Notes: a model not told the origin generated them from the sequence alone. Counted from the stretch's first letter, positions 1 to 8,287 are shown. The stretch is DNA of 22,165 bases from Desulfovibrio sp. A2 (GCF_000226255.1 NZ_AGFG01000051.1:1-22165); one strand, 5' to 3'. Numbers and translations are program-made.

Positions 1-444
1 CAGGGCGGAGCAGGGACGCGGGGAGGGGGGCGGACGAGGGGGGCGGGATGTCTGAACCGTATCTTCCCTGCCTTTCTCCCGCCTGTCGCTTTTCCCCCTG
101 CGCGCAGCCTGCGACTAAAGCCGCGCGATGCGCCTGCCATTCGAAAGACCAACGCTGCGCGTGTCTGATGTCTGCAGATTTCCGCAGCCGATGCCAATCC
201 ACCGTACATGCCATCAATAATCCGTGAGCAGACGCACTCTGCCGCGCCAGCGCAGTGCGCCGAAGTTCGGCGCGGCGTTGAAGCCAGCAACGTCAGATTG
301 GCGGGGATAGGGGGAAGGACCTGGTGGGACGAGAACGCTGCTGAGAGAGGCCACAGGGTGATGGCCGGAGTGCCTGCCTTTTAAGCAGAGAGTCGCAACC
401 GTGCGTCTCGCGATGCGGGCAGACTTCGCTACGCGCGCGATTCC
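1..444. other. Intergenic stretch without a recognisable gene
   Basis: I see no convincing coding frame here; the open frames are short and their translations are arginine/proline-rich, as expected from GC-rich non-coding DNA. The left end is G-rich, and 60-240 is less GC-rich than the neighbouring genes. A tight inverted repeat lies at 257-273 (GCGCCGAA / TTCGGCGC around one base). The notable content is a tRNA-Lys fragment near 368-397, listed separately. The stretch is downstream of the thermonuclease gene, but I found no clear terminator with a T-run for it. Confidence 0.5.
368..397 (+). repeat. Isolated tRNA-Lys fragment (anticodon arm)
   Basis: Positions 374-397 are 24 bases identical to the anticodon stem-loop, variable loop and first T-stem bases of the intact tRNA-Lys gene at 5487-5562. 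With GAGT at 368-371 the similarity extends to 28 of 30 positions. The acceptor stem, D loop and T loop are absent, so this is not a functional tRNA. It lies in opposite orientation to the intact gene. Anticodon-loop segments of tRNA genes are used as crossover sites by many tyrosine recombinases, so an attachment-site relic is possible. That interpretation is an inference, because no integrase is seen nearby. Confidence 0.75.
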
Positions 445-1167
445 TTACCGGTTCTTTCTGCGCCACTCCCACGGCGGGGTGGGGTTGCGGGTCTTCCACA
501 GGCCGATGTTGGTCTCGCGGGCTTCTCCGGCGGTGAGGTACCAGGAAAGGCACGGATAGGGCAGGCGGCAATATTCCCCATAGAACCACGCCTGCCCGGC
601 CCGCAGCATGTCGCCGTTCACATCGGCGGAGAGGGCGCCGCCGGTGGTGGCTGCGGTGTCGCGGGGATCCTGCCGCCCCGCGGCCGGGGTTGTGGCTCCA
701 CGGGCATCGCCGTGCGGCACCCCTTTCGCCCACGGGAACGGCCTGGTGCGCACGTGAGCCACCTCACGGCCGTAGCCGTCACGGTCGATGGTCACCAGGT
801 ACACCTCTCTGGCCATGACCATGCGCAACAGTCTGTCGCGTGCCTGCTCGCCACCGCGCTGATGCAGTTCCGGCGCGTCGATGCCGTACAACCGCACGCG
901 CACATCGTTGCCGTGCTCGTCGCGCACCACGATGGTGTCGCCGTCGGGTACGGAAACCACCCGGCCCTGCCAAGGCTCCAGCCCCGCCAGCGTCCACAGG
1001 GCAAGCGCCAGCAACAGGCCCAGCAGCGAGCCTGGCCGGGCCAGCACGCGCCATGGGATGCTCCGCGCCATGCGCGGTTTGGAAGGGCCACCGCCCCCCG
1101 TCCCTGGTAAGTGAGGGTGTCGGGGCAGCCGGGGCAGTCGGAACGGAAAGGATGTGGGCAGGCGCAT
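445..1167 (-). CDS. Thermonuclease-family (SNase-like) secreted or membrane-anchored nuclease
   Basis: This is a 240-aa protein with a staphylococcal-nuclease fold signature. The motifs are DGDTI, RLYGIDAPE (the Arg and Glu match the R35 and E43 catalytic pair) and DRDGYGRE (the Arg matches R87). The family's C-terminal ending NPTPPWEWRR is also present. A hydrophobic segment (LLGLLLALALW) follows a basic stretch, so the nuclease domain is probably exported or anchored. The frame starts only 5 bases after the upstream esterase stop, suggesting coupling. An internal ATG at 1069-1071 (MARSIPW) would give a cleaner signal sequence but has no good ribosome binding site, so the start is uncertain. 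About 40 residues of low-complexity Ala/Gly/Pro sequence sit between the YGR motif and the C-terminal VNGDMLRAGQAW, where family members usually have a short loop. The substrate (DNA or RNA) is not shown by the sequence. Confidence 0.88.
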   Translation of the reverse strand: MRLPTSFPFRLPRLPRHPHLPGTGGGGPSKPRMARSIPWRVLARPGSLLGLLLALALWTLAGLEPWQGRVVSVPDGDTIVVRDEHGNDVRVRLYGIDAPELHQRGGEQARDRLLRMVMAREVYLVTIDRDGYGREVAHVRTRPFPWAKGVPHGDARGATTPAAGRQDPRDTAATTGGALSADVNGDMLRAGQAWFYGEYCRLPYPCLSWYLTAGEARETNIGLWKTRNPTPPWEWRRKNR

Positions 1168-1172
1168 GCGAA

Positions 1173-1886
1173 TCAGTTTCCGGTGCGCAGCGCGTCCAGT
1201 TCACGCTCGACCACCGGCAGCATGCGCTGCACGATGACCTGCACCCCCTTGGCATTGGGGTGCATGCCGTCGGGCAGGTTCAGCGATCGGTCCAGCGCCA
1301 CGCCATCCAGAAAGAACGGGTACAGGGTAAGCCCGTAGCGTTTGGCCAGTTCCGGATATACCGCGTCGAACCGGCGGGTGTAGTCGGGGCCGAGGTTGCG
1401 GGGGGCCTGCATGCCCGCCAGCAGCACGCGCACCCCGCGCTGGCGGCAGGCCTCGATGATGGCCGCAAGGTTCCGGCGCAGGTCGTCCACCGGCAGGCCG
1501 CGCAGGGCGTCATTGGCGCCCAGTTCAAGGATCAGCAGGTCCGGCCTGTCGTCCAGCGACCACTCCACGCGCGCGAGCCCCCCGGCGGATGTGTCGCCCG
1601 AGACCCCGGCGTTGGTGACGCGCACCGCGCGCGCCTTGGCGTTCAGCGCGGCACCCAGCGCCTCCGGAAAGGCCTCGCCCTGTCTCAGGCCATACCCCGC
1701 CACCAGACTGTCGCCCAGCACGAGGATATGGGGTATGGAGGACGTGGAGCCGCCATCCGCGGCCCGTGCCGCAGGCACGGCCAGCGCCAGCAGCACGGAC
1801 AGCGCCAGGGCCAGCCATCTCGCCGGGACAAGCGCCCGGCAACTACCCCAGCAGCCAAAGGTGACTCGCGTGACATATCCGATCAT
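1173..1886 (-). CDS. tesA: GDSL/SGNH lysophospholipase-esterase, TesA type
   Basis: This is a 237-aa SGNH hydrolase. Block I is LVLGDSLVAGYG with the nucleophile at Ser60, block III is GANDALRG, and block V is DGMHPN with the catalytic Asp/His pair. An N-terminal signal peptide (LALALSVLLALAVPAARA, about residues 25-42) predicts export to the periplasm. The ATG at 1884-1886 is preceded on the minus strand by GGAGAG at a proper distance, which fixes the start. It reads divergently from the ybbA-like gene, and the two 5' ends overlap by about 17 bases. The same tesA/ybbA/ybbP neighbourhood occurs in Escherichia coli, where TesA is the periplasmic thioesterase I / lysophospholipase L1. A role in hydrolysing acyl chains or lysolipids handled by the neighbouring transporter is an inference from this conserved arrangement. 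Confidence 0.9.
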   Translation of the reverse strand: MIGYVTRVTFGCWGSCRALVPARWLALALSVLLALAVPAARAADGGSTSSIPHILVLGDSLVAGYGLRQGEAFPEALGAALNAKARAVRVTNAGVSGDTSAGGLARVEWSLDDRPDLLILELGANDALRGLPVDDLRRNLAAIIEACRQRGVRVLLAGMQAPRNLGPDYTRRFDAVYPELAKRYGLTLYPFFLDGVALDRSLNLPDGMHPNAKGVQVIVQRMLPVVERELDALRTGN

Positions 1887-2634
1887 TGTGCTCTCCGACA
1901 TACATCTCAACCTAGTGGGCGGCTCCGGCCAGGTCAACATCCTGCGTGGAGTGAATCTTTCCGTGGACGCCGGGGAAACCGTAGCCATCGTGGGGCCGTC
2001 CGGTTCGGGCAAGACCACCACCCTGATGATCATGGCCGGGCTGGAACGGCCCAGCAGCGGCACGGTGCAGGTGGCCGGGCAGAACCTGAACGACATGGAC
2101 GAGGACGCCCTGGCCCGGTTTCGCCGCGCGCATCTGGGCATCGTGTTCCAGTCGTTCCATCTGGTGCCCACCATGACCGCGCTGGAAAACGCCGCCCTGC
2201 CGCTGGAATTCTCGCACGCCCGCGACGCGCGCGATCGCGCCATGGCCGCGCTGGGCGCCGTGGGGTTGGAAGCGCGTGCCCTCCACTACCCGGCCGAACT
2301 TTCCGGCGGCGAGCAGCAGCGCGTGGCGCTGGCGCGGGCGTTTGCCTCTGCGCCCAAGGTGATTCTGGCCGACGAGCCCACCGGCAACCTGGATACCGAG
2401 ACCGGACGCCGGGTGGTGGAGCATCTGTTCCGCCTGCGCGAGGAGCATGACACCACGCTGGTGCTCATCACCCACGACCGGGAGCTGGCCGCCGAGTGCG
2501 GACGGCAGGTGCGCATGGAGGACGGGCGGCTGTACGAGGCTGCCACGCCGGGCACGGCCGTTGCCTCCGGCACGCCCGACACGCCTGCGGCGTCCGTCAT
2601 GCCGGGCACGCCCGGCGATTCGGGGCGCGCATGA
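1870..2634 (+). CDS. ybbA: ABC transporter ATP-binding protein, YbbA/LolD type
   Basis: This 254-aa nucleotide-binding subunit has all diagnostic motifs in order: Walker [11 protein letters not shown]-loop FQSFHLVP, signature LSGGEQQR, Walker B VILADEP and H-loop LITHD. It belongs to the MacB/LolD/YbbA group, which pairs with FtsX-type permeases. I chose GTG 1870 because AAAGG at 1857-1861 lies 8 bases upstream. GTG 1861 is in frame but has a poorer ribosome binding site. After the H-loop the protein continues with a low-complexity Thr/Pro/Gly/Ala tail of about 30 residues built on repeats like TPGT and TPDT, unlike compact family members. Its stop overlaps the permease start (ATGA at 2631-2634), so translation is coupled. 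Confidence 0.92.
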   Translation: MTYPIIVLSDIHLNLVGGSGQVNILRGVNLSVDAGETVAIVGPSGSGKTTTLMIMAGLERPSSGTVQVAGQNLNDMDEDALARFRRAHLGIVFQSFHLVPTMTALENAALPLEFSHARDARDRAMAALGAVGLEARALHYPAELSGGEQQRVALARAFASAPKVILADEPTGNLDTETGRRVVEHLFRLREEHDTTLVLITHDRELAAECGRQVRMEDGRLYEAATPGTAVASGTPDTPAASVMPGTPGDSGRA

Positions 2635-5336
2635 TGACCCTGCGCGACCTTGGCCTGGCCTTCCGGCTGGCCCTGCGCGAACTGCGCTCAGGCCAGCGGC
2701 GGCTGACGGTCTTTCTGGGGTGCATGTTCCTGGGGGTGTTCGCCATCGCCGCCGTGGGCTCGGTGTCCGAGGCGGTGCGGGCGGGCCTTGCGCGCGATGC
2801 GCGCGCCCTGCTGGGCGGCGACGCGTCCGTGGAATTCGCCACGCAGCAGCCCTCGGCAGAGGAACTGGCGTGGCTGACCGCGCGCGGCACGGTGAGCCAG
2901 GTGGTTTCGCTGCGCGGCATGGCCCGCGCGGCCACCCCGGCGGGGGGCGACACGGCCATGGTCGCCCTGAAGGGCGTGGATGCGGCCTATCCCCTGTACG
3001 GCGCGGTGACCCTGGACCCGCCCATGCCGCTGGCCGAGGCCCTGCGCGACGGTCCGGTGGCTGGCGGTCCGGCAGGCGACAGCCTGGCAGGTGCTGGGCA
3101 GCCCGGCGATGTCCCTTCCCTGCCCGGCGTGGTGGTGGACCCGCTGCTGCTGGAGCGCTTTGGCGTGCGCGTGGGCGACGTGCTCACCGTGGGCGCGCAG
3201 CGCTTCCGCATCGCCGCCGCCCTGCTGGGCGAGCCGGACCGGGTGGTGCAGGGCATCACCTACGGGCCGCGCGTGCTCATGTCGTTGCAGGGGCTGGACC
3301 GCACCGGCCTGCTGGTGCCCGGTACCCTGCTGCAAAGCGGCGCGCGGGTGCGCCTGCCCGGTCCGGACGGGGACGTTCCCGGCGCGGCCAACGCCCCGAC
3401 CGCCGATTCCGCCGTATCGTCAGTCACGTCTCCTTCCCCCGCGCCTGCCCGCACGCCTGCCCGGCCAGCCGACGAGGCCACGGTGACGGCCTTCGTCGAA
3501 TCCGCTCGCACGGCCTTTCCCGATGCCGGGTGGCGCGTGGAATCGTACAGCCGTGCCGTGCCGCGCGTCCGCAACCTGCTGGACCGGGTGGACACCGACC
3601 TCATGCTCATCGGCATCGCCGCGTTGCTGGTGGGCGGGCTTGGCATAGCCGAGGCGGTGCGCGGGTACCTTGCCAGCCGCATGGCCTCCATCGCCACGCT
3701 CAAATGCGTGGGCGGCGGGGTGGCCACGGTGCTGTGGACCTATCTTTTCCAGATCCTGCTCATCGGCGGCGCGGGCATCGCGGCCGGGTGCGCGTTGGGC
3801 GCGGCCGTGCCGCCCCTGGCCGCCGGGCTGACCGGGCAGTTCATTCCCGTGCAACTGGATGCGTCCATCCACGCCGCGCCCCTGCTGCGCGCGGCCCTGC
3901 TGGGGCTGGCCATCCTGCTGGCCTTTTCGCTGCGGCCGCTGCTGCTGGCCGGGGCGGTGCGCCCGGCCACCCTGTTCCGGGGGTACGTGGCGGGAGGCAA
4001 CGATGGCCTGACCCCGGCGGGCCGGGTGCTGGTGGGGCTGGGCTTCGCCGTGCTGGCCGGGCTGGTCTGGCTGTTCACGCCCGATGCCCGGCTGGCCTGG
4101 GGGTTCATGGCCGGGTGCGCGGGATGCTTCGCGGTGTTCCGCGTGGTGGCCTGGGGCCTGCGGGCCGGGGCGCGCCGCGCCCCGGTGGCGGGCAACCCCA
4201 GCGTACGATTGGGGCTGGCCTCCATCCACCGGCCGGGCGCGCCCACGGTGAACATGGTCTTTGCGCTGGGCCTCGGCCTGACCGCGCTGGTGGGCATTGC
4301 CCAGATCGAGCGCAACCTCAGCGCGTCCCTGGCCCGCGACCTGTCGCGCGATGCCCCTGCGTTCTTCTTCATCAACGTGCTGCCCGCCCAGGTGGCGGAA
4401 TTCGAGGAACTGGCCCGCGCCCCCGGCGTTACCCGCATGGAGCGCGGCCCCATGGTGCGCGGGCGCATCGTGCGCATCAAGGGCGTGCCGGTGCAAGAGG
4501 TGGCCGTGGCACCCGAAGCCCAGTGGGCCGTGCGCGGCGACCGTGGCCTGAGCCATGCCGCCACGCCCCCGCCGGACACGGAACTGACGGCGGGGGCGTG
4601 GTGGCCGCCCGACTACAGCGGGCCGCCCATCATGTCCCTGTCCGACGACCTGGCGCGCGGTTTTGGCGTGACCGTGGGCGACAGCCTGACCTTCAACATC
4701 CTGGGCCGCGAGGTGACGGCCACCATCGCCAACGTGCGCAAGGTGGACTGGATGACCTTCCAGTTGCAGTTCGCCGTGCTGTTCGCGCCCGGCCTGCTGG
4801 ACCGCGCCCCGGCCACCTGGGTGGTCACGGCCTACGGCACCGGCGCGGGCATGGACGGGCTGTACCGCACGGTGACGGCTACGCACCCCAACGTCACGGC
4901 CATCAGCATGCGCGAGATACTGGGCGAGGTGCGCGTGCTCATGGAGCGCATGGGCGTGATGTTCCAGGCCATGGCCGGGGTGATGCTGGCCACGGGGCTG
5001 ATGGTGGTGGCCGGGGCCATCCTGGCCGACCGGCAGCGGCGCATCTACGATGCGGTGATCTACAAGGTGTGCGGGGCCACCCGGCGCGACATACTGCTGG
5101 CGCTGGTCACGGAATTTTTGACCACGGGGCTGGTCACCGGACTGTTCAGCGCGGGCACGGGCACCCTGGCCGCATGGGCCGCCGTGCGTGGCCTGCTGAA
5201 GCTGCCCTTTGCCGTGTACCCCGGCGTGGTGGCGGGCACGGTGGCCGCCTGCGTGGCCTTTGCGCTGGTGTTCGGCCTGGCGGGCACGGCCCGCGCCCTG
5301 AAGGAGAAGCCCGCCCCGTACCTGCGGAACGAGTAG
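2631..5336 (+). CDS. ybbP: FtsX/MacB-type ABC permease, YbbP-like
   Basis: The protein has 901 residues, beginning [18 protein letters not shown] with a first membrane segment near residues 25-40. A large periplasmic domain follows, with a Gly/Ala/Pro-rich stretch around residues 245-280. Next are an FtsX domain with membrane helices ([15 protein letters not shown] near residue 323 and onward), a central helical cluster (residues about 415-510), a second periplasmic part, and a C-terminal FtsX domain (from about residue 776). The C-terminal domain contains the conserved cytoplasmic motif [12 protein letters not shown]. This duplicated, long architecture is typical of YbbP and lipoprotein-type exporters. 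The ATG overlaps the ybbA stop. With ybbA it would form an inner-membrane extraction or export machine for hydrophobic molecules; the actual substrate is unknown. It ends in a 13-bp repeat array that contains the stop codon. Confidence 0.92.
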   Translation: MMTLRDLGLAFRLALRELRSGQRRLTVFLGCMFLGVFAIAAVGSVSEAVRAGLARDARALLGGDASVEFATQQPSAEELAWLTARGTVSQVVSLRGMARAATPAGGDTAMVALKGVDAAYPLYGAVTLDPPMPLAEALRDGPVAGGPAGDSLAGAGQPGDVPSLPGVVVDPLLLERFGVRVGDVLTVGAQRFRIAAALLGEPDRVVQGITYGPRVLMSLQGLDRTGLLVPGTLLQSGARVRLPGPDGDVPGAANAPTADSAVSSVTSPSPAPARTPARPADEATVTAFVESARTAFPDAGWRVESYSRAVPRVRNLLDRVDTDLMLIGIAALLVGGLGIAEAVRGYLASRMASIATLKCVGGGVATVLWTYLFQILLIGGAGIAAGCALGAAVPPLAAGLTGQFIPVQLDASIHAAPLLRAALLGLAILLAFSLRPLLLAGAVRPATLFRGYVAGGNDGLTPAGRVLVGLGFAVLAGLVWLFTPDARLAWGFMAGCAGCFAVFRVVAWGLRAGARRAPVAGNPSVRLGLASIHRPGAPTVNMVFALGLGLTALVGIAQIERNLSASLARDLSRDAPAFFFINVLPAQVAEFEELARAPGVTRMERGPMVRGRIVRIKGVPVQEVAVAPEAQWAVRGDRGLSHAATPPPDTELTAGAWWPPDYSGPPIMSLSDDLARGFGVTVGDSLTFNILGREVTATIANVRKVDWMTFQLQFAVLFAPGLLDRAPATWVVTAYGTGAGMDGLYRTVTATHPNVTAISMREILGEVRVLMERMGVMFQAMAGVMLATGLMVVAGAILADRQRRIYDAVIYKVCGATRRDILLALVTEFLTTGLVTGLFSAGTGTLAAWAAVRGLLKLPFAVYPGVVAGTVAACVAFALVFGLAGTARALKEKPAPYLRNE

Positions 5337-5395
5337 GCCGAGCGAGTAGCCCGGACGAGCAGGCCGGATGAGTAGCCGGGCGGGCAGGCGGAACG
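5331..5395 (+). repeat. Degenerate 13-bp tandem repeat over the ybbP stop codon
   Basis: Five adjacent 13-base units can be read: GAGTAGGCCGAGC, GAGTAGCCCGGAC, GAGCAGGCCGGAT, GAGTAGCCGGGCG and a diverged GGCAGGCGGAACG. The first unit carries the TAG that ends ybbP. Because 13 is not a multiple of three, the TAG recurs in different frames. Units 1-4 are similar enough that slippage or duplication is the likely origin. Confidence 0.8.
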
Positions 5396-5420
5396 GGCGG
5401 GGGGCGTGACTAGTCGGAAT

Positions 5421-5484
5421 TTTGCGAAAAATCAGCAAAACGAATCCGGGCAGTCATGGTGTTCGCCATAACTGCCCGGTTTCG
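5421..5484 (-). terminator. Terminator of the tRNA-Lys transcript
   Basis: CCGGGCAGT (5446-5454) pairs with ACTGCCCGG (5471-5479). The stem can be extended by CGAA/TTTCG with one mismatch, and the loop contains a small ATGG/CCAT sub-stem. On the minus strand it starts 2-3 bases after the tRNA CCA end. It is followed by two T-rich runs (CGTTTTGC, then GATTTTTCG). Confidence 0.75.
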
Positions 5485-5486
5485 TT

Positions 5487-5562
5487 TGGTGGGTCGTGCG
5501 GGTCTCGAACCTGCGACTCTCTGCTTAAAAGGCAGATACTCTACCGACTGAGTTAACGACCC
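5487..5562 (-). tRNA. tRNA-Lys (anticodon TTT)
   Basis: The minus-strand sequence folds as a full cloverleaf: acceptor GGGTCGT/ACGACCC, D arm ACTC...GAGT, anticodon stem TCTGC/GCAGA with loop CTTTTAA (anticodon TTT), variable loop GAGTC, and T arm GCAGG-TTCGAGA-CCCGC. The discriminator base is A and the CCA is encoded (complement of TGG at 5487-5489). It has its own promoter just upstream and a terminator directly downstream, so it is probably a monocistronic tRNA unit. Confidence 0.97.
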
Positions 5563-5575
5563 GAAAGGGAACGGT

Positions 5576-5605
5576 CCTATACGACCTGTGGCGGCTTCGT
5601 GTCAA
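5576..5605 (-). promoter_or_regulatory. Sigma70-type promoter of tRNA-Lys
   Basis: On the minus strand TTGACA (5605-5600) is followed after 18 bases by TATAGG (5581-5576). The expected transcription start is about 7 bases upstream of the mature tRNA 5' end. The perfect -35 box and the location between the serS stop and the tRNA support the call. Confidence 0.7.
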
Positions 5606-5687
5606 GGTTGCCGGGGCATCCCGCCGTGCGCCGCATGGCGCGGCCGGGCAAGGAATGGACACCGCGCCGTCGTGCCGGTCGCCTCGG

Positions 5688-6965
5688 CTATTCCGCCGTC
5701 ACCCGCTCCATGCCGCCCATGTAAGGGCGCAGCACTTCGGGGATGACGATGCTGCCGTCTTCCTGCTGGTAGTTTTCGATGACGGCCACCAGGGCGCGGC
5801 CCACCGCGAGGCCAGAGCCGTTCAGGGTGTGCGCGAACTCGGGCTTGCCGCCACCCGCCGGGCGGAAGCGGATGCCCGCGCGGCGCGCCTGGAAGTCGCC
5901 GCAGTTGGAGCACGACGATATCTCGCGGTAGGAGTTCTGGCCGGGCAGCCAGACCTCGATGTCGTAGGTCTTGGCCGCCGAGAAGCCCATGTCGCCCGTG
6001 CACAGGGTGATCACCCGGTAGGGCAGGCCCAGGCGCTGCAACAGCACCTCGGCGTGGCCGCGCATTTTTTCCAGTTCGTCGAACGAACGCTCCGGATGGG
6101 CGAAGCGCACCATCTCCACCTTGGTGAACTGGTGCTGGCGGATCAGGCCGCGCGTGTCCTTGCCGTAGCTGCCCGCCTCGGAGCGGAAGCACGGGGTCAT
6201 GGCCGCGTAGCCCATGGGCAGCTGCGCCTCATCCAGCATTTCGTCCGCGTGCAGGTTGGTCAGCGGCACCTCTGCCGTGGGAATCAGAAAGTAGTCCCAA
6301 CCTTCGAGCTTGAACAGGTCTTCCTCGAACTTGGGCAACTGGCCGGTGCCGGTCATGGTCTTGCGGTTGACCATGAACGGCGGGATGATTTCCACGTAGC
6401 CGTGCTCGGTCACGTGCGTATCCAGAAAGAAGTTGGCCAGGGCGCGTTCCATGCGGGCCGCCCAGGTGCGGTACACGGCAAAGCGGCTGCCCGCCAGCTT
6501 GCCCGCCCGCTCGAAGTCCAGCCCGCCAAGGGCGGCGCCGAGCTCCCAGTGCTCCTTCGGGGTAAAGGAGAAGGCGCGGGGGGTGCCCCAGCGCAGCACC
6601 TCGGGGTTGTCGGCCTCGCTGCGGCCAAAGGGCACCGAGGCATCGGGAATATTGGGCACGGCCAGCAGCCAGTCGTTGACGGCGGCCTTCACTTCCTCGG
6701 TTTCGCGGTCCAGGTCCTTGATGCGGTCGGACAGCCCGGACAGGCGCTCCAGCAACGGGGCGGCGTCTTCGCCCGCGCGCTTCATGCGGGCCACCTCGCC
6801 CGAGGCCTTGTTGCGTTCGCCCTTCAGGGTTTCCACCTCGGCCAGCAGGGCGCGGCGGCGTTCGTCCAGGGCGGTGAATTCGGCCATGTCGAGCGACGAG
6901 CCCCGGTCGGCCAGGGCCTTGGCCACCACTTCGGGGCTGCGTTGCAGCAGCTTGAGATCGAGCAT
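5688..6965 (-). CDS. serS: Seryl-tRNA synthetase
   Basis: This 425-aa class II aminoacyl-tRNA synthetase charges tRNA-Ser in the cytoplasm, and its length is the usual one for bacterial SerRS. The start [14 protein letters not shown] is typical of the family and is preceded by AAGGAG 9 bases upstream of the ATG. Residues about 30-105 form the charged helical arm (long antiparallel coiled coil) that grips the tRNA-Ser variable arm. Motif 1 lies near the stretch [13 protein letters not shown], motif 2 is [14 protein letters not shown] (about residues 258-275), and motif 3 is [19 protein letters not shown] (about residues 380-398). The segment [14 protein letters not shown] is the serine/ATP-site region. 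All expected features are intact. It has a well-defined promoter and probably stands alone. Confidence 0.98.
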   Translation of the reverse strand: MLDLKLLQRSPEVVAKALADRGSSLDMAEFTALDERRRALLAEVETLKGERNKASGEVARMKRAGEDAAPLLERLSGLSDRIKDLDRETEEVKAAVNDWLLAVPNIPDASVPFGRSEADNPEVLRWGTPRAFSFTPKEHWELGAALGGLDFERAGKLAGSRFAVYRTWAARMERALANFFLDTHVTEHGYVEIIPPFMVNRKTMTGTGQLPKFEEDLFKLEGWDYFLIPTAEVPLTNLHADEMLDEAQLPMGYAAMTPCFRSEAGSYGKDTRGLIRQHQFTKVEMVRFAHPERSFDELEKMRGHAEVLLQRLGLPYRVITLCTGDMGFSAAKTYDIEVWLPGQNSYREISSCSNCGDFQARRAGIRFRPAGGGKPEFAHTLNGSGLAVGRALVAVIENYQQEDGSIVIPEVLRPYMGGMERVTAE

Positions 6966-6998
6966 GCGGGGGTACTCCTTGTGGAAAAAAGACGCCGG

Positions 6999-7037
6999 AG
7001 AATACCCGCATCGCGCGAGGGGCGTCAACTCGCGCGA
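6999..7037 (-). promoter_or_regulatory. serS promoter with a palindrome around the -35 box
   Basis: On the minus strand TTGACG (7028-7023) and TATTCT (7004-6999) are separated by 18 bases, placing the start of transcription about 25 bases before the serS ATG. A perfect 9-bp inverted repeat, TCGCGCGAG (7011-7019) and CTCGCGCGA (7029-7037), encloses the -35 box. It could be an operator or simply a hairpin in the DNA; no regulator is identified. Confidence 0.6.
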
Positions 7038-7401
7038 CCTTGAGATAGGGGGATAGGGAGAAGGGAGAACGGGGGAGCGGGGCGGCCGGAGACGGACGCG
7101 CCACGAGACGGCCGGGCGACTGGTGGGACTGCGGGGGGCTGCGACCGGTCGTGCGGGAGTGGAAGCCGGGTATGTTCGGGGGCGTCGGTGCGGTCGATGC
7201 GGGCCGATGGGAACCGGCGGGGGGCGCGGGCAAGCTGTGTGGGCGGGCCGAAGGCAGGTCGGCCGGTGGATGGAAAGAGCGGAACCGTGCGGTTCTGTCC
7301 GGGGCGGCTCCTTCCGGCGCGACTGCTTCCGGGCCAACCCGACGGAGGGCGGCGAGGCCCTGCCGTCAGGCTGTCCCCGCGCGGGCGGGGGCGGACGCCG
7401 A
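7038..7401. other. Intergenic stretch between serS and an unrecognised gene
   Basis: I see no gene here. The open frames are arginine/proline-rich and do not resemble proteins. The sequence contains short hairpins: GGAACCG/CGGTTC near 7280-7295 and CCCCGC/GCGGGG near 7376-7394. The latter might serve as a weak terminator for the minus-strand gene ending at 7402, but no T-run follows it. Confidence 0.4.
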
Positions 7402-7821
7402 TCAGTTGTCGGACATCACCTCGGGCGCGGCGCGCATCTGTTCGGGATGCAGTTCGCGCAGGAAGTCGATGAGCGTGGGGTAGTCCTCGTCGTAGACCAT
7501 CTCGTCGCTGTCGTCGCGCGCGTAGAAACCGGCCCAGGCGGGCCCGCGCAGCGAGGCGGGCAGGCCTTCGCGCGATTCGTCGGTAAGCCACACCACCACG
7601 TTCGCGCCCTTGCGGACCAGCGCACGGGTGAAGGCGGGCACGCCGCGCGGGGTCAGCGCGATGACGTAGCCGAGCGCCAGCAGGATGCGGTGGGCACGGG
7701 TGCGGGTGTCCTGGATGCGGCCGATCTTCTTCAGCCGGTTGCGGAACAGGGCCGCCTCGCTGTCCTTGCGAGGCTGGATGTCCTGCCGCGTCACGGGAAT
7801 GCTGGAATGACGGGCGGGCAT
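7402..7821 (-). CDS. Unrecognised 139-aa protein
   Basis: I do not recognise the family. The ATG at 7819-7821 has GGAGG 8 bases upstream, and the frame shows the GC-rich third positions of a real gene. The N-terminal third is strongly basic ([20 protein letters not shown]). A hydrophobic stretch ([14 protein letters not shown]) and a short strand-like segment ([12 protein letters not shown]) follow. The last 40 residues are acidic ([19 protein letters not shown]), ending in MSDN. There is no signal peptide or Cys motif, so a small cytoplasmic protein is likely. The basic-then-acidic layout could suit a nucleic-acid or partner-binding role, but that is speculation. Two palindromes overlap its presumed promoter, suggesting regulation. 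Confidence 0.75.
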   Translation of the reverse strand: MPARHSSIPVTRQDIQPRKDSEAALFRNRLKKIGRIQDTRTRAHRILLALGYVIALTPRGVPAFTRALVRKGANVVVWLTDESREGLPASLRGPAWAGFYARDDSDEMVYDEDYPTLIDFLRELHPEQMRAAPEVMSDN

Positions 7822-7867
7822 TGGTGAACCTCCATTGAGTGCGTATCGGGCCCGGATGGTTCCGGGC

Positions 7868-7909
7868 GCTGTTTGATTGAACAGCCTAGATGGTTGCGCT
7901 GTCAACCAT
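7868..7909 (-). promoter_or_regulatory. Promoter with two operator-like palindromes
   Basis: On the minus strand TTGACA (7905-7900) and TTCAAT (7881-7876) are 18 bases apart. The palindrome ATGGTTG-N6-CAACCAT (7890-7909) covers the -35 box, and a second one, GCTGTT-N6-AACAGC (7868-7885), covers the -10 box. Both have perfect arms with a 6-base centre, and their centres are 23 bases apart. This geometry fits dimeric repressor sites. The regulator is not known. Confidence 0.5.
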
Positions 7910-8250
7910 TATCTTCACTATGGGAGTTGAGATGGGTCATGTCAATGGTGAGAGTGACAACTCAATCGGTCGCGGCAGGGGTAGAATTTTTTGAATTTCT
8001 CTGCCGTCGCAGCCCACCCGCTGGCTGGGCGCTCGCCCAATACATTGTGAAATAAGGAATTATCAGCAAGTCCGGGGTGGGCCCCTCGCGCGGCGCAGGA
8101 TTGCGCGGGGGGGAGAAGGTGGGGCGAAAAAAATGTCTGAGCGAACAGTTTATATGTTGTCGCGCTGGCGAGGTACAATATTTTTTACGGCAAGAACTGC
8201 CGCCGCCACGACCGGGGTTGGCAACCGGGGCGGCAATGGCCCGGATTTCC

Positions 8251-8287
8251 GGGAAAAATGAAGAACACCGCCCGGTGGGGCGGTGTT
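8251..8287 (-). terminator. Rho-independent terminator downstream of the PilZ gene
   Basis: AACACCGCCC (8264-8273) pairs perfectly with GGGCGGTGTT (8278-8287) across a 4-base loop. On the minus strand the stem is followed by CTTCATTTTTCCC. It is the second hairpin after the PilZ stop codon. Confidence 0.65.

Noticed and set aside
368..397. A second functional tRNA-Lys gene
   Set aside because: Only the anticodon arm and adjacent bases match; acceptor, D-loop and T-loop parts are missing, so no cloverleaf can form.
840..2450. 536-codon plus-strand frame across the nuclease, tesA and ybbA
   Set aside because: It covers three well-supported genes in wrong frames and shows no family motif.
5331..5395. 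Possible CRISPR-like array
   Set aside because: The 13-bp units are contiguous, without unique spacers, and no cas gene is present. The same holds for 19895-19946.
3420..5438. Long open frame on the minus strand opposite ybbP
   Set aside because: Its translation is Gly/His/Gln/Arg-rich without domains, while the plus strand encodes a clear FtsX-type permease. It is a by-product of GC-rich third positions.
7873..8055. 60-codon plus-strand frame in the hairpin-rich spacer
   Set aside because: No ribosome binding site and no recognisable sequence; it lies over the promoter of the minus-strand gene.
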